A stretch of 64,000 nucleotides of DNA from Cyprinodon diabolis (taxonomy: Eukaryota; Chordata; Actinopteri; Cyprinodontiformes; Cyprinodontidae), in contig CM060064.1 of NCBI GenBank assembly GCA_030533445.1, positions 41,250,287 to 41,314,286 on the forward strand, given 5' to 3'. The translations under genes were made by a program, and so were the position numbers. Positions 33,049 to 46,448 of this stretch are shown one piece after another. Under the pieces are notes generated by a model. That model was not told the DNA's origin and made no database searches. It saw nothing but the letters and a program-made list of their open reading frames with translations. How positions within the stretch are numbered: position 1 is the stretch's first letter; each line of letters starts with the position of its first letter.

Positions 33049-36000
33049 AAATTTTACAGGTGCTCCAATCTTGATGTAGATTGCTCAGTTAGTAAGATGT
33101 TATCCTAGCCTAGTTTTTTTAATTAAATAATTACATTTGCTGTTACTTAGAAGCAGTTGTCCATTTTATTAAAGTACATCATTATGTATAATGAAACTCT
33201 GCAATTAATACATTTTTATTTGCTGAAGACAGAACTATTGATCACTACATTGGAATGTTGGTATATCCAGGTGACAATGATTTTACTTTATTTCATCAAA
33301 AGAAAGAACAGTCAGTGAGTTACATGTGGGATCAAGCTACTATTAAAATAAAATCTGGAATAGAAAATAGAAAGTTCAGAAAAAGGCTCAGCAACATGTC
33401 TTCTAACCATAAAACATGCATTCAGTACACTCCATGGCAGCTCCCTGAATTTGTTATTACATGAAATGAAAAAGGAATGTTTGGGTTTCTCTGGTTTATC
33501 TTAATATAGTTCTGCTGTTAATATTTTTATGCTTATGCGTTGCATCAGAGAGATGGATAGTTCTGCTGTTAACATTTTTATGCTTATGCGTTGCATCAGA
33601 GAGATGATAGTACCATGAAGGGATGGCAGACATGGTCCGGAGATGAACAGCATGTGTGTGTATTGAAAAAAAAAGTTTTGCAGAATGTTGTCTTGTTTGT
33701 TGATGGCCAACTCATATTAAGCATTTACATCATATTTTGCTCCTCTTGCCTCCAACAGTGGTTTTCATTGACTGTCTTGCTGTCGCTGGAGATGCTTTGG
33801 ACACAATTTTTGTATCAAATTATTTTTGCTTTTTTTTGTTTCCTTTTTTTATATTTTATTTTTACTTCTGTAACGGCAACCACAACATATACAGCTCTTG
33901 TGATGTATTCCCCACTGATTTAATTGTATTGCTCTTTTAAACAAAGTCATCAGGTGCAGTCAATTTTGGTTTGGGGCTCTGCAGAATTATAAACTGATAT
34001 GTGTCTGCAGGCTCTAAAGACAAAACTTCTAAAGGACTTTTCTAATCACTTTACTTTATGAAAATAGCCATGGATCTAAAGGAGGGGGGGAGGACAAAAA
34101 GACTGCGCTGTCCCGGGCCCTGGCAAAGCTGTCAGCTGCCCTGAAAATAACGCTAGCGAAATTGCAATAAATGTCACATTTCTAAAACAAGTAGCTGAGA
34201 AATAGGCTTAAATTCTCCCTAAAAAGCACTTCCAGATATTCATGTTGTGATTTTGTTGCACTCTTATTAGACGTAAAAGGGAAACTGACTGCTTCTACTT
34301 GTCTGTCAGCAGAACACACCTTTAGAGAAAAGCTGTTAGAGCCACTAGCAAAGCAGACAGCACCACATGGCAAAACATAAAAAAAATACAGGTGATTCAG
34401 AGCAGCATGGAGGAAAGATAAAGCAAATAATTTTTGGATTTGATGACATTACTGGATTTGCAATTTAGTTCAACAGAAGAATCTGTAGTGATGCATTTAT
34501 TTCAATTTGTCATATGCATGTTTATCCTAAAAATATAAAAAGTATCTTCATCCTGAAAAATGTATATCTACATGCTATCTTAATAGCATAATAGAAAGAA
34601 TCCATCAAATAATTTATGATATGTGAATAACTTTATATTAGTGTCTTTAGAGGCAACAACTTATAAATTACTTTTTTTTTTCTTTTTCAGAGAAAATGGC
34701 TTAAGATAAAAGGAATATCAATTTCTTAAAAGGAACAGGCATCAAACCAACACACCTTCCCAGAATGTAAAAGGATTTCAGCATACCATCATCAAAGTTG
34801 GTGAAAAAATTTTGTGAAATCTAGTTTGGATGATAATTTCACTAAAATAGGTATAGAAGTTCAAAAGGTGCTATGAGAAAACCAAGAGTGGAAGTCTCTA
34901 CATAGATAATCCTGCAACTCTGAAATGAACAAACTGCAGATAAATTTAATTATTTGCGTTATCAATTACTTATGGTATCAAAGGGGCTATTATTTGTAAT
35001 CCAAATTAGATCACTTAAAATTTCATTTAGAATAGCAGATAAACAACACCAATTAATTTTCTAAATTAATAAAAAAAAACATAAAAACAGTGGGTTACTA
35101 ATCAGAGTTCTGATGATTTTTAATGTTTAATTTTAAAGTTTACTTTTTGCCCTAAATAATCTATTATCATTTCTAGCTCAGTATAATAAAGATTTGCTTC
35201 ATTACTTTCTGCAAACCTGATTGGAGGTTGAAGTCTCTAAAGCCTCTATTCCACTGAAAATATTTGGGTGTTTCCGGGTTTTTCAAACATTTGTTGACTC
35301 ACTAAAAATCAGCATTTTGCTCCCTTCCGATTGGGAAAAAAAGCTAGATCTAACCCCTCTCTTGTGAGCTCTCTCCCCCCGGCGCTGCGTGTCTGGTGAC
35401 AACATCAGGCACGGTTAGCATTGATGAGGTAGCTAGTGCGACAGAAATCAGGAAAGTAGACAATGGAGAGAAACATATAAGGAATCCAGGGCGTGGTCAG
35501 TGTGCTTTATTGTTTCACTCTTTTATCTGTCCGAATCTTTCTTGCTAGTGCTGCGCCAGAGTTTTTTTACATTCAATATTTTGGCTTGTTAGATCAGATG
35601 TGACTAGTTCAGTGTTTAGACGTCCGACGTTGCACTCAGTGGTATCACATAGATTAACGGTTCAACCCACATCTGTTCCCGGGTTTAAGAGAAAAGGGAG
35701 GACCCAGCCATCTGTAATGTTTAAAGATGGTGCAGAGGAACTATAAAAGCAAAAACAAACAAAAAAAGAAACAAACAAAACACAAATGTGTACATTATAG
35801 TATTTTCAAAAAAGAAAAAGCTCTTTTGCTTCATGGGCTACTTACCCTTTCCTTTCCCACCCACATATGAAAGATTAATCTTGGGTTCATGATTCAGGTT
35901 TACAGCTCCAGCTGTAATGTTTTGTTGTTTTTATTTATTTTTTTTTTAATCTTGTTTAGACACCCACACAACATTAAACTACATGGTCGGACCGAAACAG

Positions 36001-36744
36001 GGGAACATAATTAAAACAAATAGTATAACTTGTGCTTGCAGTCTTATTGCTGCTGTTGATCATTATAAAAATTGGGCCAACTGCTAAGGATGACACATCT
36101 TTTATCATGGGGGTGAGTCCGCTTTACAACCTCATGGTAGGATCGTGAAGCAAAGGAGCAATTAAACTTAAAGCTGACAGAGTAAAAACACTTCAGTTTG
36201 ACCTCTTGCCTGGTGGCTGACGGAAGGTAACAACCTTCAAACCCCAATGGGGATTTCTAGTTTAAAAAAACGGAAGGGGGGTTGCAAAAGTAAATAACGA
36301 AAACCAGCAGCTGTCTACACAGTGGGCTCCCAGTGCCAGTACTCTGTTATATTCAATTAAATGTTATTTCATCAAATAACTTTCTGCCATATATTGTTCT
36401 GTGACCACACACCCACATGGCTATGTGTTGGGACAACAGATGAGAGTAAATCAAGCTCAAATCATGATCTAACATTTAATTACCATATACACATATGGAA
36501 TAAATGCCCTCTGAAGACTTTTCAAAATATAAGAATTAATTAACTAAATTAATTTAGCCCAAAGTCCAACATATTTCAATTAAAATATCTTAACTGAGCT
36601 ACTGGAGCTCAACTAAACTAAGAAAAACAATTATATCACAGTTCATTATGGGTTTCATGTATGAGAACCAATATTTATCTTGAAGAGTTGAATGAAGTCA
36701 AATTAGCTTTAAACTAATTTAGAGCAATAGATAATGTTCAAATC
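33049..36744. other. unassigned DNA
   Basis: No coding signal. The patch 35220-35720 is less AT-rich (ccccccggcgctgcgtgtctg; gacgtccgacgttgcactc) and may be an old DNA-transposon copy; I could not pair its ends. The patch 34080-34190 is a short GC-rich block of unknown nature. Confidence 0.4.
33506..33606. repeat. 51-bp tandem duplication
   Basis: Two copies (33506-33556 and 33557-33606) beginning atagttctgctgttaa, differing by one substitution and one missing base. Probably a recent local duplication. Confidence 0.92.
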
Positions 36745-37090
36745 AGATTCAGAACCAGAATCAGATTTATTGCCAAGTAAGTTTGCACTTACCAAGAATT
36801 TGACTTGGTTTTGATGGTGCATACAAATTAGATATATTTACAGAATACAGAATCTATAGCTATATACGATATAAAACATACAATATATTATATACAGTAG
36901 TATATAGCCATATATTATATACATAGTAGACTGTGTGTTAATGTAACGCAGGTGGTTCTGGAAGTCCATAACCATGTCCACTGTTTTTAGAGCGTTGTGC
37001 TCCAGGTTGTTCTCCCTGCACCACGTCGCCAGATGGTCATCCTCCCACATGTACCGCGACTCATCACTATCGGAGTCCAATGAGAAAATC
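36745..37090 (-). pseudogene. internally deleted LINE: RT fragment joined to 3' UTR
   Basis: On the minus strand 37087-36945 reads DSDESRYMWEDDHLATWCRE, then NNLEHNALKTVDMVMDFQNH, the segment just after the catalytic loop of a jockey-like reverse transcriptase. About 200 bases on, 36745-36830 holds agatttattgccaagtaagt and cttaccaagaatttgacttgg, the usual 3' UTR end of such LINEs in fish. The C-terminal third of pol is missing, so this copy carries an internal deletion, with AT-rich sequence (36840-36930) at the junction. Confidence 0.62.
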
Positions 37091-38430
37091 AAAATTGAAA
37101 ATCAAAATTGAAAATCCAAGGACTTAAATAAAACATTATTTGGTAAAATAACATTTTATTATATGATTTGCTTAAACAGAAATCAGTAAACTTTCAGCTA
37201 ATTGTTAACTCTATGTGATTCTTTCCGATGTTGTCTCAGCCACAAAAGAGGATGAGAAAAGCATTTAGCAGTTAGAAAGAAGGTTGCTACAGAGCTAAAA
37301 TGCAGCTTCTTCCAACCATGTTCAAAGTTAACTAGCCTGGATATTGGTCCTCAGTGTCCAAAAATGATATCATGGCTTATGGCATTACAACCCTAAGAAC
37401 GTCTAGTCTTTGTATTGCATGCAGATTAGCTAATTTTAAGATGTGCAATTTATGCAAGGACACCAATAAAACTTACATAACAAAGCAGGTTGGATGAGCT
37501 AAGCAGGTTTGTATGAAAGTATGTTGGTAGCACATGAAAAATGTTTCAAGCTCTGTCAAACAAAATTAGTTTAGCAATAGTCAGAATGCTTACAAATCAA
37601 ATGAACTACTAACCCATTTTTTGCAATAAAACAGCTGAAATGAATGAGACTAAATTATTTCATTTATTTAAATAATAGAGATAAATAATGGTCAGACAGC
37701 TAAACATTTGATAAACAGTAGGACTGTAAAGTATTCATCCATCCACAACTGTGAAGTTTTTGCTTGTCATCAAGCCAAGTCTATCAAAAGGACAAGAAAA
37801 TAACTAAACATGCCTTCACCAAAAAACTCCTAAGAACAACTAATAGGGTTCCGTTATTTAAACAGTTATGTCTTTTGACAGCGTACCAAAAGAAAACTGT
37901 AGAAAGAACATGTAAACTTTATGCAGAAGAATCCAATTTAGGGATGAAATTCCTATGGACTTTAGAACCTTTGTGCTCCAAGGCAAAATTTGCTAATAAT
38001 GCTCAACAAACCTGAGCCAATATTCTGATCATTAAGTATAGATATCTTTTGTTTGTCTTTGCAGTATATATCACTCATAGCCCTCCAACAACAATGTGGA
38101 AAATTCAAAGTTAAAGTGTGAGGTGAGAGAGCATGATGACTAACATGTTATCATCTCACTAGAGTTACAAGTTTCTAGCTTTTGAGAGGTTAAATTATTT
38201 TTGTCTGCAAAGCGAAAAGCTCACGGAGCAATAAAAGGGGGTGGAATTATTAAAGGACAAACAGGTTGGATGATGAACTTCATTATAACTGCCTTCATTG
38301 AGGGTTGGGTAATTTGCCCTCCGTAATGTGCTCTCTTGTGTGAAATTTCCTGTTCCCTATTTCTGCACTGTTGTGTTTGTTAGCCAGTCTTAGTTTATTA
38401 AAAAAAGTTACTGTATGCCCTGTGTTTCCT
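37091..38430. other. unassigned DNA with a weak repeat fragment
   Basis: At about 37885-37990 the words gaacatgtaaactttatgcaga and gtgctccaaggcaaaat match a decayed piece of the tRNA-related repeat seen at 10264-10600. Otherwise nothing recognised. Confidence 0.4.
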
Positions 38431-38431
38431 C

Positions 38432-38455
38432 AAAAAAAAAAAAAAAAAAAAAAAA
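38432..38455. repeat. A24 run
   Basis: Uninterrupted adenines. No processed gene or LINE body is recognisable upstream, so I do not call it a retroposed tail. Confidence 0.9.
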
Positions 38456-38929
38456 GATTAATTAGGAAACTTTCTGGTCACACTGTCATATATTGTTTAT
38501 TTGAAAAGTAAAAAGTCCTGTGTTCCGATTAACATGACATCATGTGTGTGTTGACTTTTTTTGTAATTGCTAAAATGTTCTAATGTGTCTATTGGTTTCT
38601 ACGGTAGGTTGCTGTTATATTTTTTTTTCTTGTTTTTTGTCTCTTTTTAGCTTTTAGTCACATTTTTCTACTGCCTTCTACTAATGTTCAGTATTTGGGC
38701 TTTATAACAGTGCTTATATCCTCATAATGCCTCAATAAACGATTATTTACCCCCCAATCATAATGCATTTATTTGAAACCTAGAACAGTAGCATGCCAAC
38801 AATGTTTTCTGAAACACCCATGCTTACAGGACTGTTCTTATACTACCATTTCATTTTTGATTTTGCATAAAGTGATCTGTATTTTTCTTAAATCCATTCC
38901 CCTACCTACTGTACCTTTTTTTAAAGAGA

Positions 38930-39070
38930 TATACCCCTTTGGCGGAAGGCTGTGATCCATGAGAACCAAAGCTGCAGCTAGCCTCATTAAGAAAGCCCCG
39001 GTCTCCTATTGACATTTTTGCCTTGCTAATCATGCAAATATCTCCACACGTCCTGTTAAATTATTTCATA
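38930..39070. other. possible conserved non-coding DNA
   Basis: A compact mixed-composition block with an octamer-like atgcaaat inside ttgctaatcatgcaaatatc, and aagaaagccccggtctcct. Texture only. Confidence 0.25.
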
Positions 39071-40440
39071 TTTTTAGTTATTATATGTTTTGTTTGAATA
39101 TCTGATATGTTTCTCTCTCAGCAAAACGTTAAAAGTAATTTTTCCTATTCACCAATTACTCTTAAGAAACTTTCAGTAGTTTATTCCACATTCCCTGTGG
39201 TTTAAATCAGCTGTGCGTTTCAAGCCTGGTGCTGAGCTATGACCTTCACACCAGGACAATATCACCCTGATCAGCTGCTGCTGCTATCTAAGGATGGAGA
39301 ATGGAGTCTCAATCCCAACATCATCAACTATTGATGATTGATCAAGCCCCCTGGGCATCAGAAACTGATACGATCCTGTCATTTCAGGGTGCATGACAGG
39401 TTGTGATGATCATGGAACAACACATTGAATTGACTTTGACTTATACTGTAAACCAGTCAACTTGGAAAAATCACAACTCATTAATGCCCTACTAAAAAAC
39501 TATCACTAATCCTTCCCTTCTTATCTCTAACCTTAACCCCTGCATTTAAAGAAAAACTGGTATATGTGTTGTGTATCATACACTCCGAAAGCTACCAATT
39601 ATAACTTTGTAGGCTTAATTGTCTTAAAGACTTTAATTGCAGATCATATGTGCGTAGCGTGATACGATGTTATTAACCTTTCATGCACTCTGCACATCAG
39701 GTAGCACTACTGCTTTAGTATCTAACACACAAGGGGCTTTGACTAAGCGGCAATATTCGGTGAGTTGAGACTAACAATTTTTTTGGAATGGAGGTCCATC
39801 CCAAAAAATTCTGTTACTGTACGGTAAAACTTTCAGGCATTCTGAGAGGCTATTGTCTAAATATACTGATGTGAGTATAACCAGTCCTTTTTTTTTCTTG
39901 TTTAGTTCAAAGCCCAGACTGTCCCGTCTCCATTCTCCTCCTACCTGTGCCTTTTTCCTCTCTTCTCTGTTTTGGAATCCCTGGCTGTGAGCTTCTTATT
40001 TCCCAGATTGTCCCTTTATCTTTCCTGACCTCATGGAATTCACCCTAGCCTGTTAAAACCATGACAAAGCCTGCCGAAAAAATTTTTAATCTGAACTTTA
40101 CTCATTTGTTAAGTCCTTGCTTCCCTCAGTGCCTGAAGTCTGTCAGTATGTATGTCTTTGTGTAACATCTTACAGTATCACAAAAGCTATTCCAGTAACA
40201 TGCAAGATGCATTAAGCAAATAAGTTTCTTCTGATTGTAGTAACAGCTAGACTGCACCGTAGCTTTTAGTTTGGAACCTGACTGAATCATGCATGATGTT
40301 GAGTTATGTGGAAGGAAAACTCAAATCTTGTTTATAGTTGTCCTGCTGTTGCGGGAAGGTCACAGTCAAAATCAAATGACATACGTATGCAACATGCATT
40401 CATGTTTGCATGTTAAAGTTGCATTGGTTCTTATTAGTAA
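39071..40440. other. unassigned DNA
   Basis: Nothing coding. The stretch 39890-40160 is C/T-rich with ttaaaaccatgacaaag, faintly like the end of an LTR; see rejected items. Confidence 0.4.
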
Positions 40441-40600
40441 ATCAGAATCTGAATTAGAATCCACTTTAATTGCAAAGTTTGTAAACAGAAAGAGATAGAC
40501 TTTAGTTTTCCATCGTACACATCAAACAAACAACAACACTATGGAAAAGCATGCTTGAAGGGAGTAAGGACAGGATAAGTACAGTACATATAGGAGGATA
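40441..40600 (-). mobile_element. decayed LINE 3'-UTR-like fragment
   Basis: aatcagaatctgaattagaa followed by tccactttaattgcaaagtttg resembles the same LINE 3' end as at 36745-36830, heavily diverged. Weak call. Confidence 0.3.
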
Positions 40601-43599
40601 ATAGCATCATGTACAACAAGTGTGTTTTTGTGTAAATATATAAAAGAAGGATGGCTGTTTGTAATAGTGAAAATACCTTATTTGTTCAGGGAGAGTTCTG
40701 ACACCTTTGACTGCGATGTGTTTATTAAGTTTTGTGCAACAGTCTCGGAAAAGTACCTTCCTCTTTGTCATAAAAAAAAATGTCTTAGTGAAGGTGCCTC
40801 TGTGAAGGTTAATTTTTCAGAAGGCATCATGAAAATTCCAAAACCATATTGTGATCCTAATTTAAGGTTTTATCACCCTGCCCTAATGCATTGTGTTGCA
40901 CAAAAACCCCTTCCACACAACTACTACTACACTTCAATTCAGAACCACTTAAGCCAGCAATCACAACAAGAATTTTTGCTCCAGTCGTGCAACAATTTTT
41001 TCTATCGGGCAAATTGCACATTATGCGTTGTGTAGTCACTTCCCGATCAGGAATCGTAAGGTCGGTAGAAAATCAAACATGTTTGAAATTCAGTCAGTCG
41101 TCGTAAGATCATATCAGAGCATCGGCCCACACAGCATAAGAACATGCATCATGACCTGTGAACTTTTTATCCCTGTGGTTTCAACGTACAGTTTGAGATG
41201 TAGCTGTGTGCAATGATTGAAAGTATCACATGCCCGGCTTTAGAAAGATTTGTGTTTAATTCACAGACCACAGTTAATAGGTTTCTTTATTATGTAACAA
41301 AATAAGATGCAGTGCACAACTGATACAGTAGCAGCCATTCAAAATAGCCTTTCCCAGTCACACACCAGCCGAATGGCAGCCCACTTCCCTCCAACTCCCA
41401 GCAAAATCCCCTCCAACTTCCAGCCACTGGAGTAAACCCTTCTTACATTTTTTTTACTCTGAATCCACCCTTTTACTGAATTACAGGGTCTGACAGGAGA
41501 TGATGCTTTCCTTTAGATCATAATGTCCACAAATCATGACAGAAATAATATTTTACTACAAATATTGATGTTTAAAGAAGAATTGTAGGGGACAAGCCAA
41601 GGACCAGCCAAGGGCCCATCATGGAAAGTGGGGAAAGTTTGAATGGCTACCACTGTAATGTCTCTTTAGAAATATTTATTTAAAGGAAAAACAAATAACA
41701 TATAACTTTAACCAGTTTTGATATTTTAAACAACAAACATTTGTAGCATACAACAAATTCAACAATTGGGAAATTGCAACACTATAAATCTAGCTTTAAA
41801 GAGAAGATTTGTATTAGTAATCACAACATTTACTCATCACAAGCATACTTAATAAGATGGTAATGGAAAAATAAAATACAGCCTTTTTGTTGGTAGATGT
41901 TCACATTTAACACATTCAATGTTGTCTCCCAGAAAGAAATAATCTGCTCGCTCACCTCATCTCAACCCAAAAATCCCTTTTCTTTTACCCTCATCCTTTT
42001 CTCACCTTCAAACAGAGTCCCATTAGAGCAGCAGGGGATGTAGGAGGTAACTGGATAACCGTAGGCTCATCAGCAAGTGGCTTGATTTAATGAAGAACAT
42101 ATGGCTCAGTATATGTGTGTGAACCTAGAGGTTTTTCCTGCTCAGTGGGTTGATCTCTCCAGAAAGTTGGCATATTTATTTGAGGGAGGCACAGCACCAT
42201 AGGGATGAATGTTTAAATAAAACAGGCAGTGTGGGAGTGATGCTGGTCAAGCATTTAGCAGAGTAAAAATAAATTCCTTTATGTGATGACTAGATATGAT
42301 TGAGTCTATTATACCTTTATGTTCAAAATAATTGCTGCTCTGAGACACAGTTTTGATGTTGGATAGACATAGAAATTATCATTATTAGGATGTAGATCTC
42401 TTTCTGTTCAGAGGTTTTAAATACCGAGGGACAATGACGGAACAATATACCCGTCATAATGAAAATTAGGGGAGAGGTGAGGATTGGGGCTGGTTCTCTC
42501 ATCATAGACCTTCTGCATTACGAACTCTCTACACCAAAGCGCTCTGACCCCAAACACATGAAAACAATCTCAGACATACTTTATGAAACTCTTGTAATGA
42601 TCACCGGACCCAGAATTACAATTCAAAGTGAAATGGTTTATTCAGACCAAGAACGCAGAGACACTGACCATGGATCAAGACCTCTGGGGGATGAGAAGCT
42701 GGTTAGAGGCCAGGATGAGCTTAGACCATTATGAGAAATTTAAAAGAAAAAAGACACTAATCATTTTGGTGTTTGAAGATAACTTTGGGGGTTTCTGAAC
42801 CAGTGGTGTGCAACGTCAATGGAGAAATTCTTAGGTTTCCTGAATCTGGCCAGGTTGGTATGGAGGAATTGTTCTATGACCATTACTCCTTGCTCCTGGG
42901 GAATGCATAGGGTCAAATTAATGAGAGCAGAGAAAGTTAATGATGTTACCTCCAAACTGAGGCTTTGATACATGCTTCAAACTTGACATGGTATTAATGG
43001 TGAAGCAGTGGGTCAGAGTCTGTGTTGTGTGATATCACTGATGACATTTGACACCTTTACTGCTTCATTCAGACCGACTAAACTGACTGCTTCGAGGTGA
43101 GATGCGGAGCTTTGAAAATTTGTTGCAAATCACTGCATTTAAGATTAGTCAGGCACCGGTTCATGTCCCTGTTCATCACACATTGTTGAAATTCAGAGTA
43201 TTTGGATCATCCTTTCATTGAAAGAAAACAAGGGAGAGTGAAAAGTTGTTTCATTTTAATCCACTACATAATGTAGTGTACGTTCAAGGTGTTTTTAAGA
43301 AAGCCAAAAGCCTATATGATCCAGTAGTATAATATTCATAGTGTCATGTTATGAAAGTGATGCAGTTCTTACAAATGTCAAAATTATAACGGGTTGTTTC
43401 CCTGGTTTTACAGGTCTTACAGATGCTATAGTGGACATGTAGCAATACTTCTCTTCTCCTCCTCTGGACTGAGCAGAATATCCACTGAAATATTGGGCAG
43501 AGCACATAACTCTATCCAAATCTATTATTGTAACTCTATAATCTATTGTTGGAGACTTTGGCAACAGACATGAAAGCACTGATCGCTTGTAGCAGACTG
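40601..43599. other. unassigned DNA
   Basis: ORFs at 40622-41035 (137 codons, plus) and 42459-42734 (91 codons, plus) have no domain, no Kozak-quality context that I would trust and no splice context. Neither matches anything I know. Confidence 0.4.
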
Positions 43600-43845
43600 C
43601 CTTCCAGCCTGCAGTGATTCGAGCCCGTCTCCTGGCAAGCAGTTAGACTTAGCAACCTTTTTTTTATTTTTTTTTATTTATTTTTTTTTTAGTCAATTTA
43701 GTCAATGAGTCGATGCAATCAACTGGTTTTCCTTAGATTAAAACTTTGAGTGAATTTGACTGTATGACCTGGTTGAACTGTAAAGTGCCTTGAGATGACC
43801 TTTGTTGTGAATTTGGCGCTATATAAATAAACTGAATTGAATTGA
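43600..43845 (+). mobile_element. LINE/SINE 3' tail fragment
   Basis: The segment ends with taaagtgccttgagatgacc, then ttggcgctatataaataaac and the short repeat tgaattgaattgaa, the 3' tail shared by L2-type LINEs and their SINEs in fish. A T/A-rich run (43656-43691) sits upstream. No coding part remains. Confidence 0.65.
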
Positions 43846-45366
43846 AAATTTAGTTAACTTTTTATAAGCTGTAAAGTTGATATATACTAATTTATCTGGA
43901 TTGCAGAGCTAATTAGTTTTGGGGTTATTGTTCAGGTGACTTTGTCACCTAGCACTTGGAGGTAATGTTAACATGCCTATTTGTAGGGTAGTGTGCTAAA
44001 GGCCACCACCATGACTCTTTTACAATAGATTCAGTATTCTACCTCGAAGAGGTAACAGTAAAAGCTTTTCGTGCCTGGACTGCCAACAAAGGAAGTGTAA
44101 GTATTCCAGAAGGACACTACCAGCTAAGTAATCATCTCAGTAAATGGTGGTGCAAGTTTTCTGTATGTTCTCTTCGTAGGTTTTCAGGTGGCAGTTTCAC
44201 TAAAAAAGGTAAAAGCTGCTAAAAGGAAAGAGGGAACTGATTCTTTAAAATTACAGCACAAGCAGTGTGTAAAATTCCCTTCACCTTCAAAACCTCCACA
44301 AGAATCAAGAGTGTAATTCAGCACACTTGATTAACTGATCATCAGCAAGCACCAGCATGTCTATAAAAGCCTGCAGGTGGAGTTCACAAAGCACAATCAT
44401 CTCCACCATTTTTGGTCTGTTTTGCAGTCCTTTTCTAACTTTTTCTAACAAATTCACCTGTCATGTCCAACAAAGGGTAGAAATCTGCACCTCTTAATCT
44501 TGCATTTCTCTCTTTATCAGATCCAGATAGATGATTAAAGAGAGCTGTTTTTTTATCATTTGACATGAAAGAGAACTGATTAAAACTTAAAGAACATTTA
44601 ATGGAAGATATCAACTTTAGATATTAAATGGATATGGATGGACAACAAGTCTATATACCCAATCTTTTGTACAACTCAGATGTCTGTAGTCTGTAGCTGT
44701 TGCTACTATCGACCTATCCACTATACCAACCATGTCGGGGAGGAGGGCATAACTGCATCTTTTTTTTCCCCCTGAAGAATGTTGGATTTCATTTTAGGCA
44801 TTCATTATTGCACGTTTTTCTTTCATAATATAGGTTTTCTAACAATTATTTCTGGGGAAAGGCTGATTTTACCTATGAGGTGGGGAATGTTATTTAGACG
44901 AGAAATAATTTGCCGTTAGGGTCACAAGCTTTGCTGTGTGAGTGATGAAGCTTTAAAGATATGCATCAGTACCACGTTGAAATTTTTACCAAATTTCATG
45001 ATATTGATATTGTGCTACCATTTACCATATTACTATAATTGCAGCAATATTTTACGTTATATAATGGATATCACACATCTGCATAACCTATAAGAGAAAA
45101 AAGATAATTTAGAGTGGACACTGTCAATCTTGCAGAAGAATGATGGATACAGTGAGGGACCAATGTTTTTACAAAAATATTAGACAAAAGAGAATAGATG
45201 ATGAATCATGCATTCTTTTAAAGCCTCCAGTAATGTATGCCTGTTTCACATGGAAGTATTAAAACATTTTTTAATGATTTCCCAAAGTTCAGAGATCCCA
45301 CAGATGAAAAAAAAAATATAGTTCTAAGAAGTTCTACTGTGAGGTATAGCCAAACTACAAGCACTG
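43846..45366. other. unassigned DNA
   Basis: No coding signal or named repeat. Confidence 0.5.
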
Positions 45367-45422
45367 CATGGCTGGTTCATGCTTTGTTTGTCATTTGACA
45401 AGACTGGCATGAACCAGCCATG
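45367..45422. other. 16-bp perfect hairpin, precursor-like
   Basis: catggctggttcatgc (45367-45382) and gcatgaaccagccatg (45407-45422) are exact inverted copies. The 24-base loop contains ttgtc/gacaa, which can add five inner pairs, so the whole could fold as a rod of about 56 nt. A third copy of atgaaccagcc follows at 45424-45434. Confidence 0.8.
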
Positions 45423-45551
45423 TATGAACCAGCCTTTAGATGTGCAGCAGTTTGCCTCATTCTTTTCAGCCTTCAGCTGAGGGTATTTTTTCTATGAACC
45501 TGATGCACATGGTTGTTATCATTAAGAATTTAACAATCGGTCTGGCAAAAA

Positions 45552-45553
<2 letters not shown>

Positions 45554-45621
<68 letters not shown>
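45554..45621. repeat. (TA)n microsatellite
   Basis: Over 30 uninterrupted TA units; creates false Tyr-Ile ORFs. Confidence 0.95.
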
Positions 45622-45627
<6 letters not shown>

Positions 45628-46403
45628 GTAAAGGCTTAATCCTTTCTGAAGGCCAACTATCAGTCTGAAAATAATCTTTTTGTCTTATAGTTGTATTGCA
45701 GGGGCAATTCTTCTCTGCATTTAGCTTCAGAATCAGGACAGGAAGATTCCAGTTTGTATAAATTGAGGACCCACAAACTATGTGAGTTGAGCTTATTGGT
45801 ATTTTTGTTCATTGTTTTGTCGCAGAATGTGCATGGTGGCCTTATCTTAATACATTAAATAATTTCTTTAACAATGCATTCAGCTAATTGTAAATCCAAT
45901 ACTTCAATGTGACTTTAGTATCATATGAATATAAATGCAAAAGGATTTTCAAAATCAAAGGGGCTGAATACAACACATAGTTGCTCTCATCTCCACTTAT
46001 ATTTAGATATTTTCCTTAGCTGTCATTTTTAGCTGTCTAACCAAGGTGAAGTGGAATACACATTCTCGTATTTTCAATTTTCAGACTACTAAATAAAACT
46101 CATAAACCTCTCTCACTGTAGCCTATTTTTTGTGCCCCCATCAACCCGTAAGCTTTTTTTTCCTTAATACATGATAAGGAATTTTTATTCAAGTGGTAGA
46201 GATAGAGTCCTAATATATTTTTCTGTGTTTTTTTTTTTTTTACAAATTTACTTGGAAAATTCAGCTGCACATGGGAGGAAAATAAATAGCCAATCAGGGC
46301 TGTGGGGAAAGAAGACTCAAAGGATGGTGTGGGTGTACTTGTGTTTTGCAATATTTGCAACTTTGTGATATGGGCCCCTTTAACTGTAGCTTGTCTAAAA
46401 TAA

Positions 46404-46404
<1 letters not shown>

Positions 46405-46444
<40 letters not shown>

Positions 46445-46448
46445 TTTA
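46405..46448. repeat. (AT)n followed by a T run
   Basis: About 15 AT units then 12 T. A second T run lies at 46661-46686. Confidence 0.9.

Noticed and set aside
39890..40060. Possible LTR ending at aaaccatgaca
   Set aside because: The end word resembles the LTR at 1932-2692, but no matching start, TATA-start layout or target duplication was found.
40622..41035. 137-codon plus ORF
   Set aside because: No domain or splice context, and composition like the surrounding non-coding DNA.
45440..45631. ORF ending in a Tyr-Ile repeat
   Set aside because: Runs into a (TA)n microsatellite; no domain.
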